A stretch of DNA of 64,000 nt. Source: Streptomyces sp. BK340. Lineage in GTDB: Bacteria > Actinomycetota > Actinomycetes > Streptomycetales > Streptomycetaceae. The position numbers and the translations under genes were made by a program. The stretch covers positions 205,064-269,063 of the forward strand of contig NZ_VISR01000009.1 in NCBI RefSeq assembly GCF_007827595.1, read 5' to 3'. Shown here piece by piece: positions 25,526 through 33,580 of this stretch. The notes below the pieces were generated by a model. It had not been told where the DNA came from, did not search any database, and saw nothing but the letters and a program-made list of their open reading frames with translations. Within the stretch, counting starts at the first letter, position 1; every line of letters begins with the position of its first letter.

Positions 25526-25984
25526 GTGCACGCGTTGAAGAAGAACCGTCCCCTCCGCCGTATCGTGCTGGCGAGTGCGGCCACCGTCTCCGGAATGGTG
25601 CTGCTGCTGTCGCTGAAGCCGCACACGAGCCCCACGCTGGCGACGGCAGGCACCGAGTCACCCGCCCCGTCGAGCAGTTCGAGCCCGTCGGCCGGCGCCA
25701 GGCCGGGTACCAGGAGCGTCACCGGCGACACCGTCCAGACCCGGTGGGGCCCGGTGCAGGTGCGGGTGACGATCGAGAGCGGCAGGCTCACGGACGTGAC
25801 GGCGATCAGCTATCCGCAGGACAACCCGCGCGACCAGGAGATCAACGGCTACGCCCTGCCGCAGCTGCGGCGCGAGGCGCTGGCCGCCCAGAGCGCGCAG
25901 ATCGACACGGTCTCGGGAGCCACGTACACCAGCGAGGGTTACCGCCAGTCACTCCAGTCCGCCCTCGACTCCGCAAGCCGCTGA
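25526..25984 (+). CDS. Membrane-anchored FMN-binding protein, single domain
   Basis: From the GTG at 25526 (GAGG five bases upstream) the protein has 152 residues. A basic start (KKNRPLRR) and a membrane helix (about 12-31) precede a Ser/Pro-rich linker and an FMN-binding domain. The motif DTVSGAT at 127-133 is the ApbE flavinylation consensus, with Thr133 the likely attachment site. It probably sits outside the membrane and accepts electrons from the flavocytochrome encoded just before it. Confidence 0.85.
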   Translation: MHALKKNRPLRRIVLASAATVSGMVLLLSLKPHTSPTLATAGTESPAPSSSSSPSAGARPGTRSVTGDTVQTRWGPVQVRVTIESGRLTDVTAISYPQDNPRDQEINGYALPQLRREALAAQSAQIDTVSGATYTSEGYRQSLQSALDSASR

Positions 25985-26043
25985 ACACTCAGCGCATGCG
26001 GCACGTATCTGTGGGCCAAGGGTCAAGTCCCCACGGAGGAACC

Positions 26044-27426
26044 GTGACCACCACGCTCGCAGGCGGACGTGCCGCCCGCCGCCAGACGATGCGCCGCATC
26101 CGCCCGCGCCGCTCACCGGCCGTCCCGCTGCTGCTCGCGGTCTGGGCCGGTGCGGCGGCCGTGCTGTGGCTCTGGTGGCACAACACACCGTCCATCGCCG
26201 ACGACAACAGCAGGATCCTGAACGCGGGCCGCATCACCGGCCTGCTGGCCGGCTACCTGATGGCGCTGGTCGTGCTGCAGATGGCGCGCGTACCGGCGCT
26301 GGAACGGCGCGTCGGCTCCGACCGGGTGGCCCGCTGGCACGCGATGAGCGGCCGCTACACGCTCTGTCTGATCGTCGCGCACGTCTTCCTCACCATGTGG
26401 GGGTACGCGCTCCAGGCCGGCAAGTCGCTCGGCGACATCGTCCAGCAGACCATCGACTCCATCAACCAGCTGCCGGACATGGGCAAGGCCGCCATCGGCA
26501 TGGGCCTGTTCGTGGTCATCGGCCTGACGTCGATCGGCCCGGTCCGGCGCCGGCTGCCGTACGACACCTGGTACCACGTCCACCTGCTGACGTACGCGGC
26601 CGTGTTCCTGACGTTCTGGCACCAGATCACCACCGGCAACGACTTCGCGGTCGAGCCGACCGCCAAGACCTTCTGGTACGTGCTCTACGGCACCGTCACC
26701 GCGCTGGTCCTCTGGTACCGGATCCTCACCCCGATCCGGCTGAACCTCCGTCACCGCATGCGTGTGGAAGCGGTCATCGAGGAGACCCCGGGCATCGTGT
26801 CCGTGCTGATCGGCGGCCGGAAGCTGCACCGGATGGGCGCGGAGGCGGGCCAGTTCTTCCGCTGGCGGTTCCTCGCTCCCGGGATGCGGTTCAGCTCGCA
26901 CCCGTACTCGCTGTCGGCGGCGCCCCGCCCCGAGACGCTGCGGATCACGGTGAAGGCGATCGGCGACCACAGTGCGGGGCTGCGCGAACTGACGCCCGGC
27001 ACCCGGGTGTGGGCGGAGGGCCCGTACGGCGCGCTCACCGCCCAGCGGCGCAGCAAGGGCAAGGTGCTGCTGGTCGCGGGCGGTGTCGGCATCACGCCGA
27101 TGCGGGCGCTGTTCGAGACGCTGCCCGGCGCGGCCGGTGACATCACCCTGCTCTACCGGGCCAACACCACCCAGGACCTGGCCCTGTGGGACGAGCTGGC
27201 CGCGATCGCCGAGGAGCGCGGCGCCCGGCTGATGTACGCGGTCAACAGCCCCGAGGGCGAGCGGCCGGACATCTCGGCAGAGAACCTCCAGCGGAAGATC
27301 CCGGACATCGATCACCACGATGTCTTCATGTGCGGCCCGCCCGGGTTCGCGCAGTCGGTGTACGAGGCACTGCGCGGCGCGGGAGTCCCCGCGCGCCGTA
27401 TCCACCACGAGTCGTTCGAGATGTGA
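26044..27426 (+). CDS. Ferric-reductase-like transmembrane flavocytochrome, copy 2
   Basis: From the GTG at 26044 (GGAGGA before it) the protein has 460 residues. It shares the whole layout with copy 1: membrane domain with His residues H99, H113, H180 and H193, then FAD and NAD(P) binding motifs (YSLS, GVGITP, CGPPGFAQ). It has extra N-terminal basic residues (about 20). Its pairing with its own FMN-binding protein downstream mirrors copy 1, so the two blocks arose by duplication. Confidence 0.9.
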   Translation: MTTTLAGGRAARRQTMRRIRPRRSPAVPLLLAVWAGAAAVLWLWWHNTPSIADDNSRILNAGRITGLLAGYLMALVVLQMARVPALERRVGSDRVARWHAMSGRYTLCLIVAHVFLTMWGYALQAGKSLGDIVQQTIDSINQLPDMGKAAIGMGLFVVIGLTSIGPVRRRLPYDTWYHVHLLTYAAVFLTFWHQITTGNDFAVEPTAKTFWYVLYGTVTALVLWYRILTPIRLNLRHRMRVEAVIEETPGIVSVLIGGRKLHRMGAEAGQFFRWRFLAPGMRFSSHPYSLSAAPRPETLRITVKAIGDHSAGLRELTPGTRVWAEGPYGALTAQRRSKGKVLLVAGGVGITPMRALFETLPGAAGDITLLYRANTTQDLALWDELAAIAEERGARLMYAVNSPEGERPDISAENLQRKIPDIDHHDVFMCGPPGFAQSVYEALRGAGVPARRIHHESFEM

Positions 27427-27443
27427 GCGGGAGCTGCGAAGCG

Positions 27444-28241
27444 ATGAGGAAGAGCCACCCCATTCGGCGCGTCGTGCTGGCCACCGCCGCCACCGTGTCC
27501 GGAGTCGTGCTGCTGCTGTCGCTGAAGCCCGCCTCGGATCCGGCGGCCGCTTCGGCGGCGGGCGCGGCACCCCAGCAGACGGCGGCGGGGCAGGAGTCAC
27601 CGCAGGGCGGGGCGCAGGCCGCCGGCACCGGCACGGTGACCGGAGACGTGGCGCAGACCCAGTACGGGGCCGTGCAGGTACGGCTGACCGTCGCGGGCGG
27701 CAAGATCACCAAGGCGGAGGCGGTGCAGGCGCCCAAGGGCGGCCTCAGCGACCAGAAGACCGAGCTCTCGGTGCCCAAGCTCAACCAGGAGGCCGTGGCG
27801 GCGCAGAGTGCGCAGATCGACGCGGTGTCCGGGGCGACGTACACGAGCACGGGGTACAAGAAGTCGCTGCAGTCGGCGCTGGACAAGGTGAAGGCGTCCT
27901 CGGGGGCCTCGTCCGGCTCGTCCTCCGGGGCCTCGTCCGGGTCGTCCGCCGGGTCGGGCGCGGCGCAGGCCCGTACCGTCACCGGCAAGGCCGTGCAGAC
28001 CCAGTACGGCACGGTCCAGGTCCGGGTCACGATCAGCAACGGGAAGATCACCAAGGCGGACGCGGTCCAGGCCCCGAAGGGCGGGCTCAGCGACCAGAAG
28101 ACCGCCCTCGCCGTGCCCAAGCTCAACCAGGAGGCCGTGGCGGCCGGGACCGCGAACATCGACTCGGTCTCCGGGGCCACCTACACCAGCACCGGCTACA
28201 AGCAGTCGCTGCAGTCGGCGCTCGACCAGGCCGGTGGCTGA
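27444..28241 (+). CDS. Membrane-anchored protein with two FMN-binding domains
   Basis: The 265-residue protein has a membrane helix (about 8-27), a linker, and two FMN-binding domains (about 63-147 and 178-262) joined by a Ser/Gly-rich spacer (151-176). Each domain has the flavinylation motif: DAVSGAT with Thr132 and DSVSGAT with Thr246. Two covalent FMNs per chain are likely. The domains are close copies of each other, and the first resembles the single-domain protein at 25526. The ApbE gene overlaps its end by 8 bp. Confidence 0.85.
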   Translation: MRKSHPIRRVVLATAATVSGVVLLLSLKPASDPAAASAAGAAPQQTAAGQESPQGGAQAAGTGTVTGDVAQTQYGAVQVRLTVAGGKITKAEAVQAPKGGLSDQKTELSVPKLNQEAVAAQSAQIDAVSGATYTSTGYKKSLQSALDKVKASSGASSGSSSGASSGSSAGSGAAQARTVTGKAVQTQYGTVQVRVTISNGKITKADAVQAPKGGLSDQKTALAVPKLNQEAVAAGTANIDSVSGATYTSTGYKQSLQSALDQAGG

Positions 28242-29037
28242 CGCGGTGGCCGAGCCGGCTGAAGCTCCCGCCGCGGTGCGTCATGCGGAGGAGGTCATGG
28301 GGACCGTCTTCTCCTTCGACGTCCGCGGCGGGGAATCCGGTGCGGTGCGGCAGGCCTTGGACGAGGCGGTCGCGGGCCTGCACCGGGTCGACGCGCTCTT
28401 CTCCACCTACCGCGAGGACAGCGAGGTGTCGCGCCTTGCCCGGGGCGAGCTGACCGTGGCGCAGTGCGCTCCCGAGGTGGCCGAGGTGCTGGAGCTGGCG
28501 GCCGAGGCGGAACGGGTGAGCGACGGGTGGTTCAGCACCCGGTACCGCGGGTCGCTGGATCCGACCGGGATCGTCAAGGGCTGGTCGGCGGAGCGGGCGG
28601 CGCGGCTGCTGGCGGCGGTGGACGGGGTGTGCGGGGTCAGTGTGAACGGCGGCGGTGACGTCCAGATGCTGGGCGCGCCGGAGCCGCAGCGGCCGTGGCG
28701 GGTCGGGGTGTCGGATCCGCTCCGCCCCGGTGGGCTGGCGGCGGTGATCTCGGCGGCCGGGGTGGACGAACTGTCGGTGGCGACGTCCGGCACGGCGGAA
28801 CGGGGCGACCACATCGTGGATCCGCGTACCGGCAGGTCGGCGGTGACGGACCTGGTCGCGGTGACCGTGGTGGGGCCCCGGCTGACGTGGGTGGACTGCT
28901 GGGCCACGGCGGCGTTCGCGATGGGGTCGCGGGCGGGCCTGGCCTGGCTCGAGTCGCTGCCGGACGTGGAGGCGTTGCTGATCACGGCGGGTGACGAGGT
29001 GCGGTGCACCGGAGGGCTGGCGGCGCGACTCGGCTGA
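28234..29037 (+). CDS. apbE: ApbE-family FAD:protein FMN transferase
   Basis: From the GTG at 28234 (overlapping the previous stop) the protein is 267 residues, short for the family. It contains the conserved MGTVFSFDV, the GIVKGWSAERAARLL helix, VNGGGDVQ, and HIVDPRTG with the later VDCWATAAFAMG. ApbE moves FMN from FAD onto a Thr or Ser of target proteins outside the membrane. Its targets are probably the SGAT motifs of the two FMN-binding proteins encoded just upstream. No clear signal peptide is visible, unlike lipoprotein ApbE; this is odd if it acts extracytoplasmically. Confidence 0.9.
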   Translation: MADAVAEPAEAPAAVRHAEEVMGTVFSFDVRGGESGAVRQALDEAVAGLHRVDALFSTYREDSEVSRLARGELTVAQCAPEVAEVLELAAEAERVSDGWFSTRYRGSLDPTGIVKGWSAERAARLLAAVDGVCGVSVNGGGDVQMLGAPEPQRPWRVGVSDPLRPGGLAAVISAAGVDELSVATSGTAERGDHIVDPRTGRSAVTDLVAVTVVGPRLTWVDCWATAAFAMGSRAGLAWLESLPDVEALLITAGDEVRCTGGLAARLG

Positions 29038-29064
29038 GCATCGGCCCCCGGAGCAAGGATTTTT

Positions 29065-29094
29065 TTGATGTTTCTACCAATTTGCTCCCATAAC
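29065..29094 (+). promoter_or_regulatory. Putative promoter of the His-rich peptide gene
   Basis: TTGATG (29065-29070) and CATAAC (29089-29094) are separated by 18 bases in an AT-rich patch unlike the rest of the window. The transcript would start near 29100, about 55 bp before the start codon. A GAGCAA/TTGCTC pairing surrounds the T-run. Confidence 0.5.
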
Positions 29095-29154
29095 GCCATC
29101 CAACTTCCTCGTTGGGACGTATCCCCTGTGGGGCAAGTTTCAGGAGGAACGCAT

Positions 29155-29346
29155 ATGGCCATCTTCAGCAGTCTCATGCCGGCAAAGCGTCACGACCATG
29201 GCGGCGACTCGTCGGGCCACGGCTCTTCGGGGCACGGCGACCGTCACGACCACGGCGACCACGGCGACCGTCACGGCCACGGTGACCACGGAGATCACGG
29301 AGATCACGGCGACCACGGCGGTCACGGAGGTCACGGCGGCTACTGA
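29155..29346 (+). CDS. 63-residue His/Gly/Asp-rich peptide, probable metal-binding or exported peptide
   Basis: The ATG at 29155 has a strong ribosome-binding site (AGGAGGAA). The peptide begins MAIFSSLMPAKRH and is then nearly all Gly (19), His (15) and Asp (10), as GDHG and GGHG repeats ending in Tyr. Nothing suggests a folded domain. The His spacing is right for Zn, Ni, Co or Cu binding. There is no signal peptide. A terminator hairpin follows, then an ABC exporter gene. I do not recognise the family. Confidence 0.8.
   Translation: MAIFSSLMPAKRHDHGGDSSGHGSSGHGDRHDHGDHGDRHGHGDHGDHGDHGDHGGHGGHGGY
29224..29343 (+). repeat. Imperfect 9-bp (GDH/GGH) tandem repeats
   Basis: Short repeats of the type GGNGAYCAC and GGNGGYCAC code for alternating Gly-Asp-His and Gly-Gly-His units. 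Codon variation (GGA, GGC, GGT) shows they are not a perfect slippage tract. Confidence 0.6.
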
Positions 29347-29362
29347 TCGCACCCATAGGCTG

Positions 29363-29394
29363 AGCGGACCGGACTCGGGAGGACCCGGTCCGCT
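29363..29394 (+). terminator. Attenuating terminator hairpin between the His-rich peptide and the ABC exporter
   Basis: AGCGGACCGG (29363-29372) pairs perfectly with CCGGTCCGCT (29385-29394), leaving a 12-base loop. It begins 16 bp after the peptide stop and 58 bp before the exporter start. It could make peptide mRNA more abundant than exporter mRNA. Confidence 0.65.
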
Positions 29395-29420
29395 TCACCG
29401 ATCCCCGAGGAATCCACGCC

Positions 29421-31241
29421 ATGGCGCATGTCCTGCGGCGGCTGCTCTCGGTGGGCGAGACGTCCGACGCCGTGGTGGCGGCCGCGCCCGCGGTGCCCCC
29501 GCGTGAGGTGTTCCGGCGGTTCTGGCCGTACACCCGCGGTGGCCGGCGCTGGCTCGTGCCCATCGTGTTCTTCAGCCTGGTCGGCCCCGCCGTCGACGCC
29601 GGGGAGATCTGGCTCTTCAAGATCGTCGTGGACGACGTCCTCGTCCCCCGTGATCTCCGGCCGCTCCTGTGGATCGCGCCTACCTATCTGGGACTCATCG
29701 TCGGCTCCGGGCTGCTCGCCTACGCCGACGACCTGACGTCCACCTGGGTCGGCGAACGCTTCCTGCTCAAGCTTCGCTCCGATGTGTTCCGGCACGTCCA
29801 GGGGCTGTCGCTCGGATTCTTCGAGCGCCGGCGGCTCGGGGACGTGCTCTCGCGTGTCACGGGTGATGTCGACGCGGTCGAGACGTTCCTGCTCTCCGGC
29901 GTCGCGGACGCCCTCTACTACACGATCAGCCTGGGCGTGTTCCTCGGCCTGCTGCTCTACCTGCAGTGGGATCTCACCCTCCTCGCCCTCGTCATCGTGC
30001 CGCTGTTCTGGGGCACGGCCCGGCACTTCTCCAAGCTGATCAAGGCGGCGTCGCGGGAGCGCAGGCGCCGTAGCGGCTCGATCAGCGCGATCGCCGAGGA
30101 GTCGCTGGGCAACGTCGCGCTGGTGCAGGCGTACAACCGTCAGGACTGGGAGGAGCAGCGGTTCGAGCGGGAGAACATCGGCAGGTTCCATGCGGCGATG
30201 GTCTCGGCACGTATCCGCGGCGCGTACGGGCCCCTCGTCGACGTCATCGAGGTGGCCGGCGGGCTCGCGGTCATGGGTCTGGGCACCTGGAAGCTGGCCC
30301 AGGGCCAGCTCACGCTGGGCGGGCTGCTGGTCTTCCTGGCACTGATCGGCAAGCTCTACGGTCCGGTCCGCAGCCTGTCCCGCCTCGGCACGACCTTCTA
30401 CGCGGCGTCCGCCTCCGCCGAACGGATCATCGAGTTGCTGGACCAGCGGCCGCAGGTGACCGAGGCCGCGGGCGCCCGGCGGATCGGCCGGGCCCGTGGT
30501 GACCTGGAGTTCGACGGCGTCTGGTTCCGCTATCCGGGCGTCGCGTCCTGGGCGCTGACCGACGTGTCCTTCCACGTGGCGCCCGGCGAGACGCTCGCGC
30601 TGGTCGGGGCCAGCGGGGCGGGCAAGTCCACGGTCGCGAAACTGCAGTTGCGCTTCTACGACCCCGACCGGGGAGCGGTCCGCCTCGACGGGACCGATCT
30701 GCGCTCGCTGCGCCTCGCCGACGTACGGGAGAGCGTCGCGGTGGTGCTGCAGGAGACACTCGTCTTCCACGGCACCGTGCGGGAGAACATCGCCTACGGC
30801 CGGCCGGAGGCGACGGAGGCGGACATCGTGGCGGCGGCGCGCGCCGCGGACGCCCACGACTTCGTGCAGGCACTCCCGGACGGCTACGACACGCTGGTCG
30901 GCCAGCGCGGCCGGACACTCTCCGGCGGACAGCGCCAGCGCCTGGCGATCGCCCGCGCGATGATCAGGGACGCACCCGTGCTGCTGCTGGACGAGCCGAC
31001 CACGGGGCTCGATGCCCGGTCCGGCCGGAGGATCATGGACCCGCTGCGCCGGCTCATGGCCGGACGGACGACCGTCGTCATCTCCCACAATCTGCTGACC
31101 GTCCGCGACGCCACGCACATCGTGGTGCTGGACGGCGGCCGGGTGGTCGAGCACGGCACCCACGACGACCTGCTGCGGCGGGGCGGCAGGTACGCCCGGC
31201 TCCACCGGCTGCACGCGCCGGAGGGGAGCGTCCTGTCGTGA
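29421..31241 (+). CDS. ABC exporter (permease fused to ATP-binding domain, MsbA/ATM1-like)
   Basis: The 606-residue protein has an N-terminal membrane domain of six helices (about 42-315) and a C-terminal ATPase: Walker A GASGAGKST at 396-404, signature LSGGQ at 500-504 and Walker B LLLDEPT at 521-527. It is a half-size exporter that should homodimerise. It follows a His-rich peptide gene and overlaps a kinase gene by 4 bp (GTGA), so the three form a cassette. Substrate is unknown; peptide, metal complex or lipid are options. Confidence 0.92.
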   Translation: MAHVLRRLLSVGETSDAVVAAAPAVPPREVFRRFWPYTRGGRRWLVPIVFFSLVGPAVDAGEIWLFKIVVDDVLVPRDLRPLLWIAPTYLGLIVGSGLLAYADDLTSTWVGERFLLKLRSDVFRHVQGLSLGFFERRRLGDVLSRVTGDVDAVETFLLSGVADALYYTISLGVFLGLLLYLQWDLTLLALVIVPLFWGTARHFSKLIKAASRERRRRSGSISAIAEESLGNVALVQAYNRQDWEEQRFERENIGRFHAAMVSARIRGAYGPLVDVIEVAGGLAVMGLGTWKLAQGQLTLGGLLVFLALIGKLYGPVRSLSRLGTTFYAASASAERIIELLDQRPQVTEAAGARRIGRARGDLEFDGVWFRYPGVASWALTDVSFHVAPGETLALVGASGAGKSTVAKLQLRFYDPDRGAVRLDGTDLRSLRLADVRESVAVVLQETLVFHGTVRENIAYGRPEATEADIVAAARAADAHDFVQALPDGYDTLVGQRGRTLSGGQRQRLAIARAMIRDAPVLLLDEPTTGLDARSGRRIMDPLRRLMAGRTTVVISHNLLTVRDATHIVVLDGGRVVEHGTHDDLLRRGGRYARLHRLHAPEGSVLS

Positions 31242-32107
31242 GCGACTGCGCCCCGCCCGCCCGCGCACCGGGCGCGAGACCGGCCCCGGGCTACGAGGTC
31301 CTGGCGCACCTGACGCGCACCGGCTGGCTCGACGTCTACGACGCCTGGAGCGAGGAGCGGGCCTGCCGTTGTGTGATCAAGACGGTACGTCCCGACCGGC
31401 TGGGCGAGGAGCGGCTGCGGGCGCGGCTGCTGCGGGAGGGCCGGTGGCTGCTGGCGTTCAGCCATCCCCACCTGGTGCGCGCCTACGAGACCTTCGAGTA
31501 CCCCGAGCCGCTGGTCGTCCTGGAGACACTGACCGGTGAGACGCTGTCCCACCTGATCGGCCGGCTGCGGCGGCGACCGGCCGCCGCCGACGTGGCGCTC
31601 CTCGGGGTGCAGCTGTGTTCCGCGGTCCACTACCTGCACGGACAGGGTCTGCTGCACCTGGACCTCAAGCCGTCCAACGTGGTGGTGGACTGCGGCCGTG
31701 CGAAGGTGCTGGACCTGAGCACCGCGCGGCCGCCCGGCAGCGCGCCCCCGGGTCTGGGCACGTTCGGCTACCTGGCTCCCGAGCAGGCCCGCGGCGGGCC
31801 GCTGACGGAGGCGGCCGACGTATGGGGCATCGGTATCACGCTGTACGAACTCGCCTGCGGTGACGCGCCGTTCGGCACCGGCGGGGCCGTGGACGAGTCC
31901 TGCGGGGGGCAGTGGGCGGACGACTGTCCGCAGCTGGAGCGGAACGCCCCGCCCGTCGCGTCCCGGCGGCGGCTGCCGGCCGCTCTGGCCGCCGCCGTCG
32001 ACGGCTGTCTGCGCGCCGACCCGGCGTCCCGGCCCACCGTCGGCGAGCTGGCCGCCGCCCTCGACGCGCCGGCGCCCGGCCGCCGGCGCCACACCGCGCG
32101 CGCCTGA
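31238..32107 (+). CDS. Ser/Thr protein kinase (kinase domain only)
   Basis: The GTG start at 31238 overlaps the exporter stop. The 289-residue protein is mostly one kinase domain: Lys48 (VIK), catalytic loop HLDLKPSN at 140-147 (Asp142), Asp159 in a DLS motif replacing DFG, and APE at 180-182. It has no membrane helix or sensor domain, unlike typical PknB. The DLS change is known in some active kinases. Its partner is probably the co-encoded exporter or peptide; direct evidence is lacking. Confidence 0.88.
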   Translation: MSDCAPPARAPGARPAPGYEVLAHLTRTGWLDVYDAWSEERACRCVIKTVRPDRLGEERLRARLLREGRWLLAFSHPHLVRAYETFEYPEPLVVLETLTGETLSHLIGRLRRRPAAADVALLGVQLCSAVHYLHGQGLLHLDLKPSNVVVDCGRAKVLDLSTARPPGSAPPGLGTFGYLAPEQARGGPLTEAADVWGIGITLYELACGDAPFGTGGAVDESCGGQWADDCPQLERNAPPVASRRRLPAALAAAVDGCLRADPASRPTVGELAAALDAPAPGRRRHTARA

Positions 32108-32130
32108 GGCCGTTCCGGGGTGGGCCGGGT

Positions 32131-32907
32131 TCACTCCCCCTCGGGCGTCCGGACCTGGCCGACGTGCAGGTCGGCCGTGGCCAGGACGGTGCCGTCGGGC
32201 GCGGTCAGACGGGCGCCCTTGACCGTCTTGAGGTCGATGGGGGTCGCCGTGCCCCAGTGGCCCTGACCGTCGCGGAGGTCGAAGTCACCGACGCGGGTGG
32301 TCGTGCCGTCCGCATGCTCCAGGAGACAGGTGGCTTTGCCGGTGTACGAGGCGTGGGTGCCGTTGAGGTCGACGGTCATGAACATCCAGCCGGGGGGCCC
32401 GGGGTTGGCGTAGACCTCGCCGGCCGGCTCCCCGGTCCCGTGGACCGGGGTCAGGTCCCCGACCAGCACGGGCTCGGTCTCGACGGCGGGGGCCGACGAG
32501 GCCGTGAGCGCCTCGACGGCGGTGCCGATGCCCCAGCCGGCGAAGCCGAAGGCGACGGCGAGCGCGGCCACGGCGGAGACCAGCCCCAGCCGGGCCCGGC
32601 GGGCGCGGGCGCGGAAGCCCTTGTGTTCGGCTGCCCACAGGTGTCCGTGCGCATGGCCCTCTGGAGTGCTCGCGGCGCGGGCCAGTTCGCGCGCCACCCG
32701 GCTCTCGAACCCGTTCGGCGGCTCGGCCGGCGGCAGCAGGCCGAGCAGCCGGTCGCCGACGAGGGTCAGATGCCCGACGTGCTCCCGGCAGTCCGCACAC
32801 TGCTCGAGGTGCTCGACCGCTTCGGCCCGCTGGCGCCCGAAGAGCACGCCGAGTGCCAGCTCGGCGCCGCTCTCGCGGAGCTTCACGCAGGTCGGGTCAC
32901 TGGTCAT
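32131..32907 (-). CDS. Zinc-finger anti-sigma factor (RskA-like)
   Basis: The 258-residue protein begins with a cytoplasmic anti-sigma domain holding H33, C37 and C40 (HLEQCADC). A membrane helix lies near 109-128 and a C-terminal RskA-like domain (about 140-258) faces outside. It binds and inactivates the ECF sigma factor encoded upstream; the two genes overlap by 11 bp. The outer domain probably senses an extracytoplasmic signal. It is convergent with the kinase gene. Confidence 0.93.
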   Translation of the reverse strand: MTSDPTCVKLRESGAELALGVLFGRQRAEAVEHLEQCADCREHVGHLTLVGDRLLGLLPPAEPPNGFESRVARELARAASTPEGHAHGHLWAAEHKGFRARARRARLGLVSAVAALAVAFGFAGWGIGTAVEALTASSAPAVETEPVLVGDLTPVHGTGEPAGEVYANPGPPGWMFMTVDLNGTHASYTGKATCLLEHADGTTTRVGDFDLRDGQGHWGTATPIDLKTVKGARLTAPDGTVLATADLHVGQVRTPEGE

Positions 32908-33484
32908 GGTCGCCTCGGTTCGGAGACGTGAGCGTGCTGCGGAGCTTTGCCATCGCGGTTCTGATCCGCGTCTTGGCGGTACCCAGCGGGATCTTCTCCC
33001 AGTCGGCGATCTGCTGAGCCGTCATTCCGTAGATGCCCGCCATCACCAGGGCACGACCCTGTTCCCGTGGCAGTTCCGCCACGGCGGCCCGCAGCCGGGC
33101 CGAGGCCTCGTCGGCCAGCGCCCACTGCTCGGGCGTCTCGCTGACGACGTCCAGGAGCACGTCGAGGTCCTCCGGCGCCATCGGCTCGCTGCGCCGCGAC
33201 CGGAGTGCGTCCACGGCGAGGTTGTGCGCGATGGTCGTCAGCCAGGTCGCCACCGAGCCACGGCGCGGGTCGTAGATCTGGGCGTGACGCCACGCGCGCT
33301 CGAACGTCTGCTGGGCGATGTCCTCGGCGAGCTGCGGGTCTCCGGTGACGGCGATGGCGACGCCGAAGACCGTGTGCTGGAACCTCCGTACAAAGGTGGC
33401 CGCGAGCTCCGGATCACCGGTGGCCAGCCCGGACAGCAGAGCCTCGTCCGGGAGCCGGCCCACTGGGAACCGAATCCCCTGCAT
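32897..33484 (-). CDS. ECF RNA polymerase sigma factor (SigK/RpoE-like)
   Basis: From the ATG at 33484 the protein is 195 residues; an in-frame GTG at 33463 could also serve because GGAGG sits directly against the ATG. Region 2 (DIAQQTFERAWRHAQIYDPRRGSVATWL) and region 4 (REQGRALVMAGIYGMTAQQIADWEKI) are clear. It directs transcription of a stress regulon. The 11-bp overlap with the anti-sigma gene implies translational coupling. Confidence 0.93.
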   Translation of the reverse strand: MQGIRFPVGRLPDEALLSGLATGDPELAATFVRRFQHTVFGVAIAVTGDPQLAEDIAQQTFERAWRHAQIYDPRRGSVATWLTTIAHNLAVDALRSRRSEPMAPEDLDVLLDVVSETPEQWALADEASARLRAAVAELPREQGRALVMAGIYGMTAQQIADWEKIPLGTAKTRIRTAMAKLRSTLTSPNRGDHDQ

Positions 33485-33580
33485 ACCTCCATATACGGTC
33501 CGCCCCCGCCAGGAGATTGCCCGGCCTTCGCGACGGAAGATCACATTGCTATTCTCCGCCCGTCCCCCCGGCGGCGCCCG

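Noticed and set aside
29155..29346. His-rich peptide as a lanthipeptide or lasso precursor
   Set aside because: No Ser/Thr/Cys-rich core, no LanM, LanKC, B or C enzyme; the kinase has no lyase or cyclase domain.
33545..33580. Terminator after argR
   Set aside because: The C- and G-rich stretch has no convincing complementary arms.
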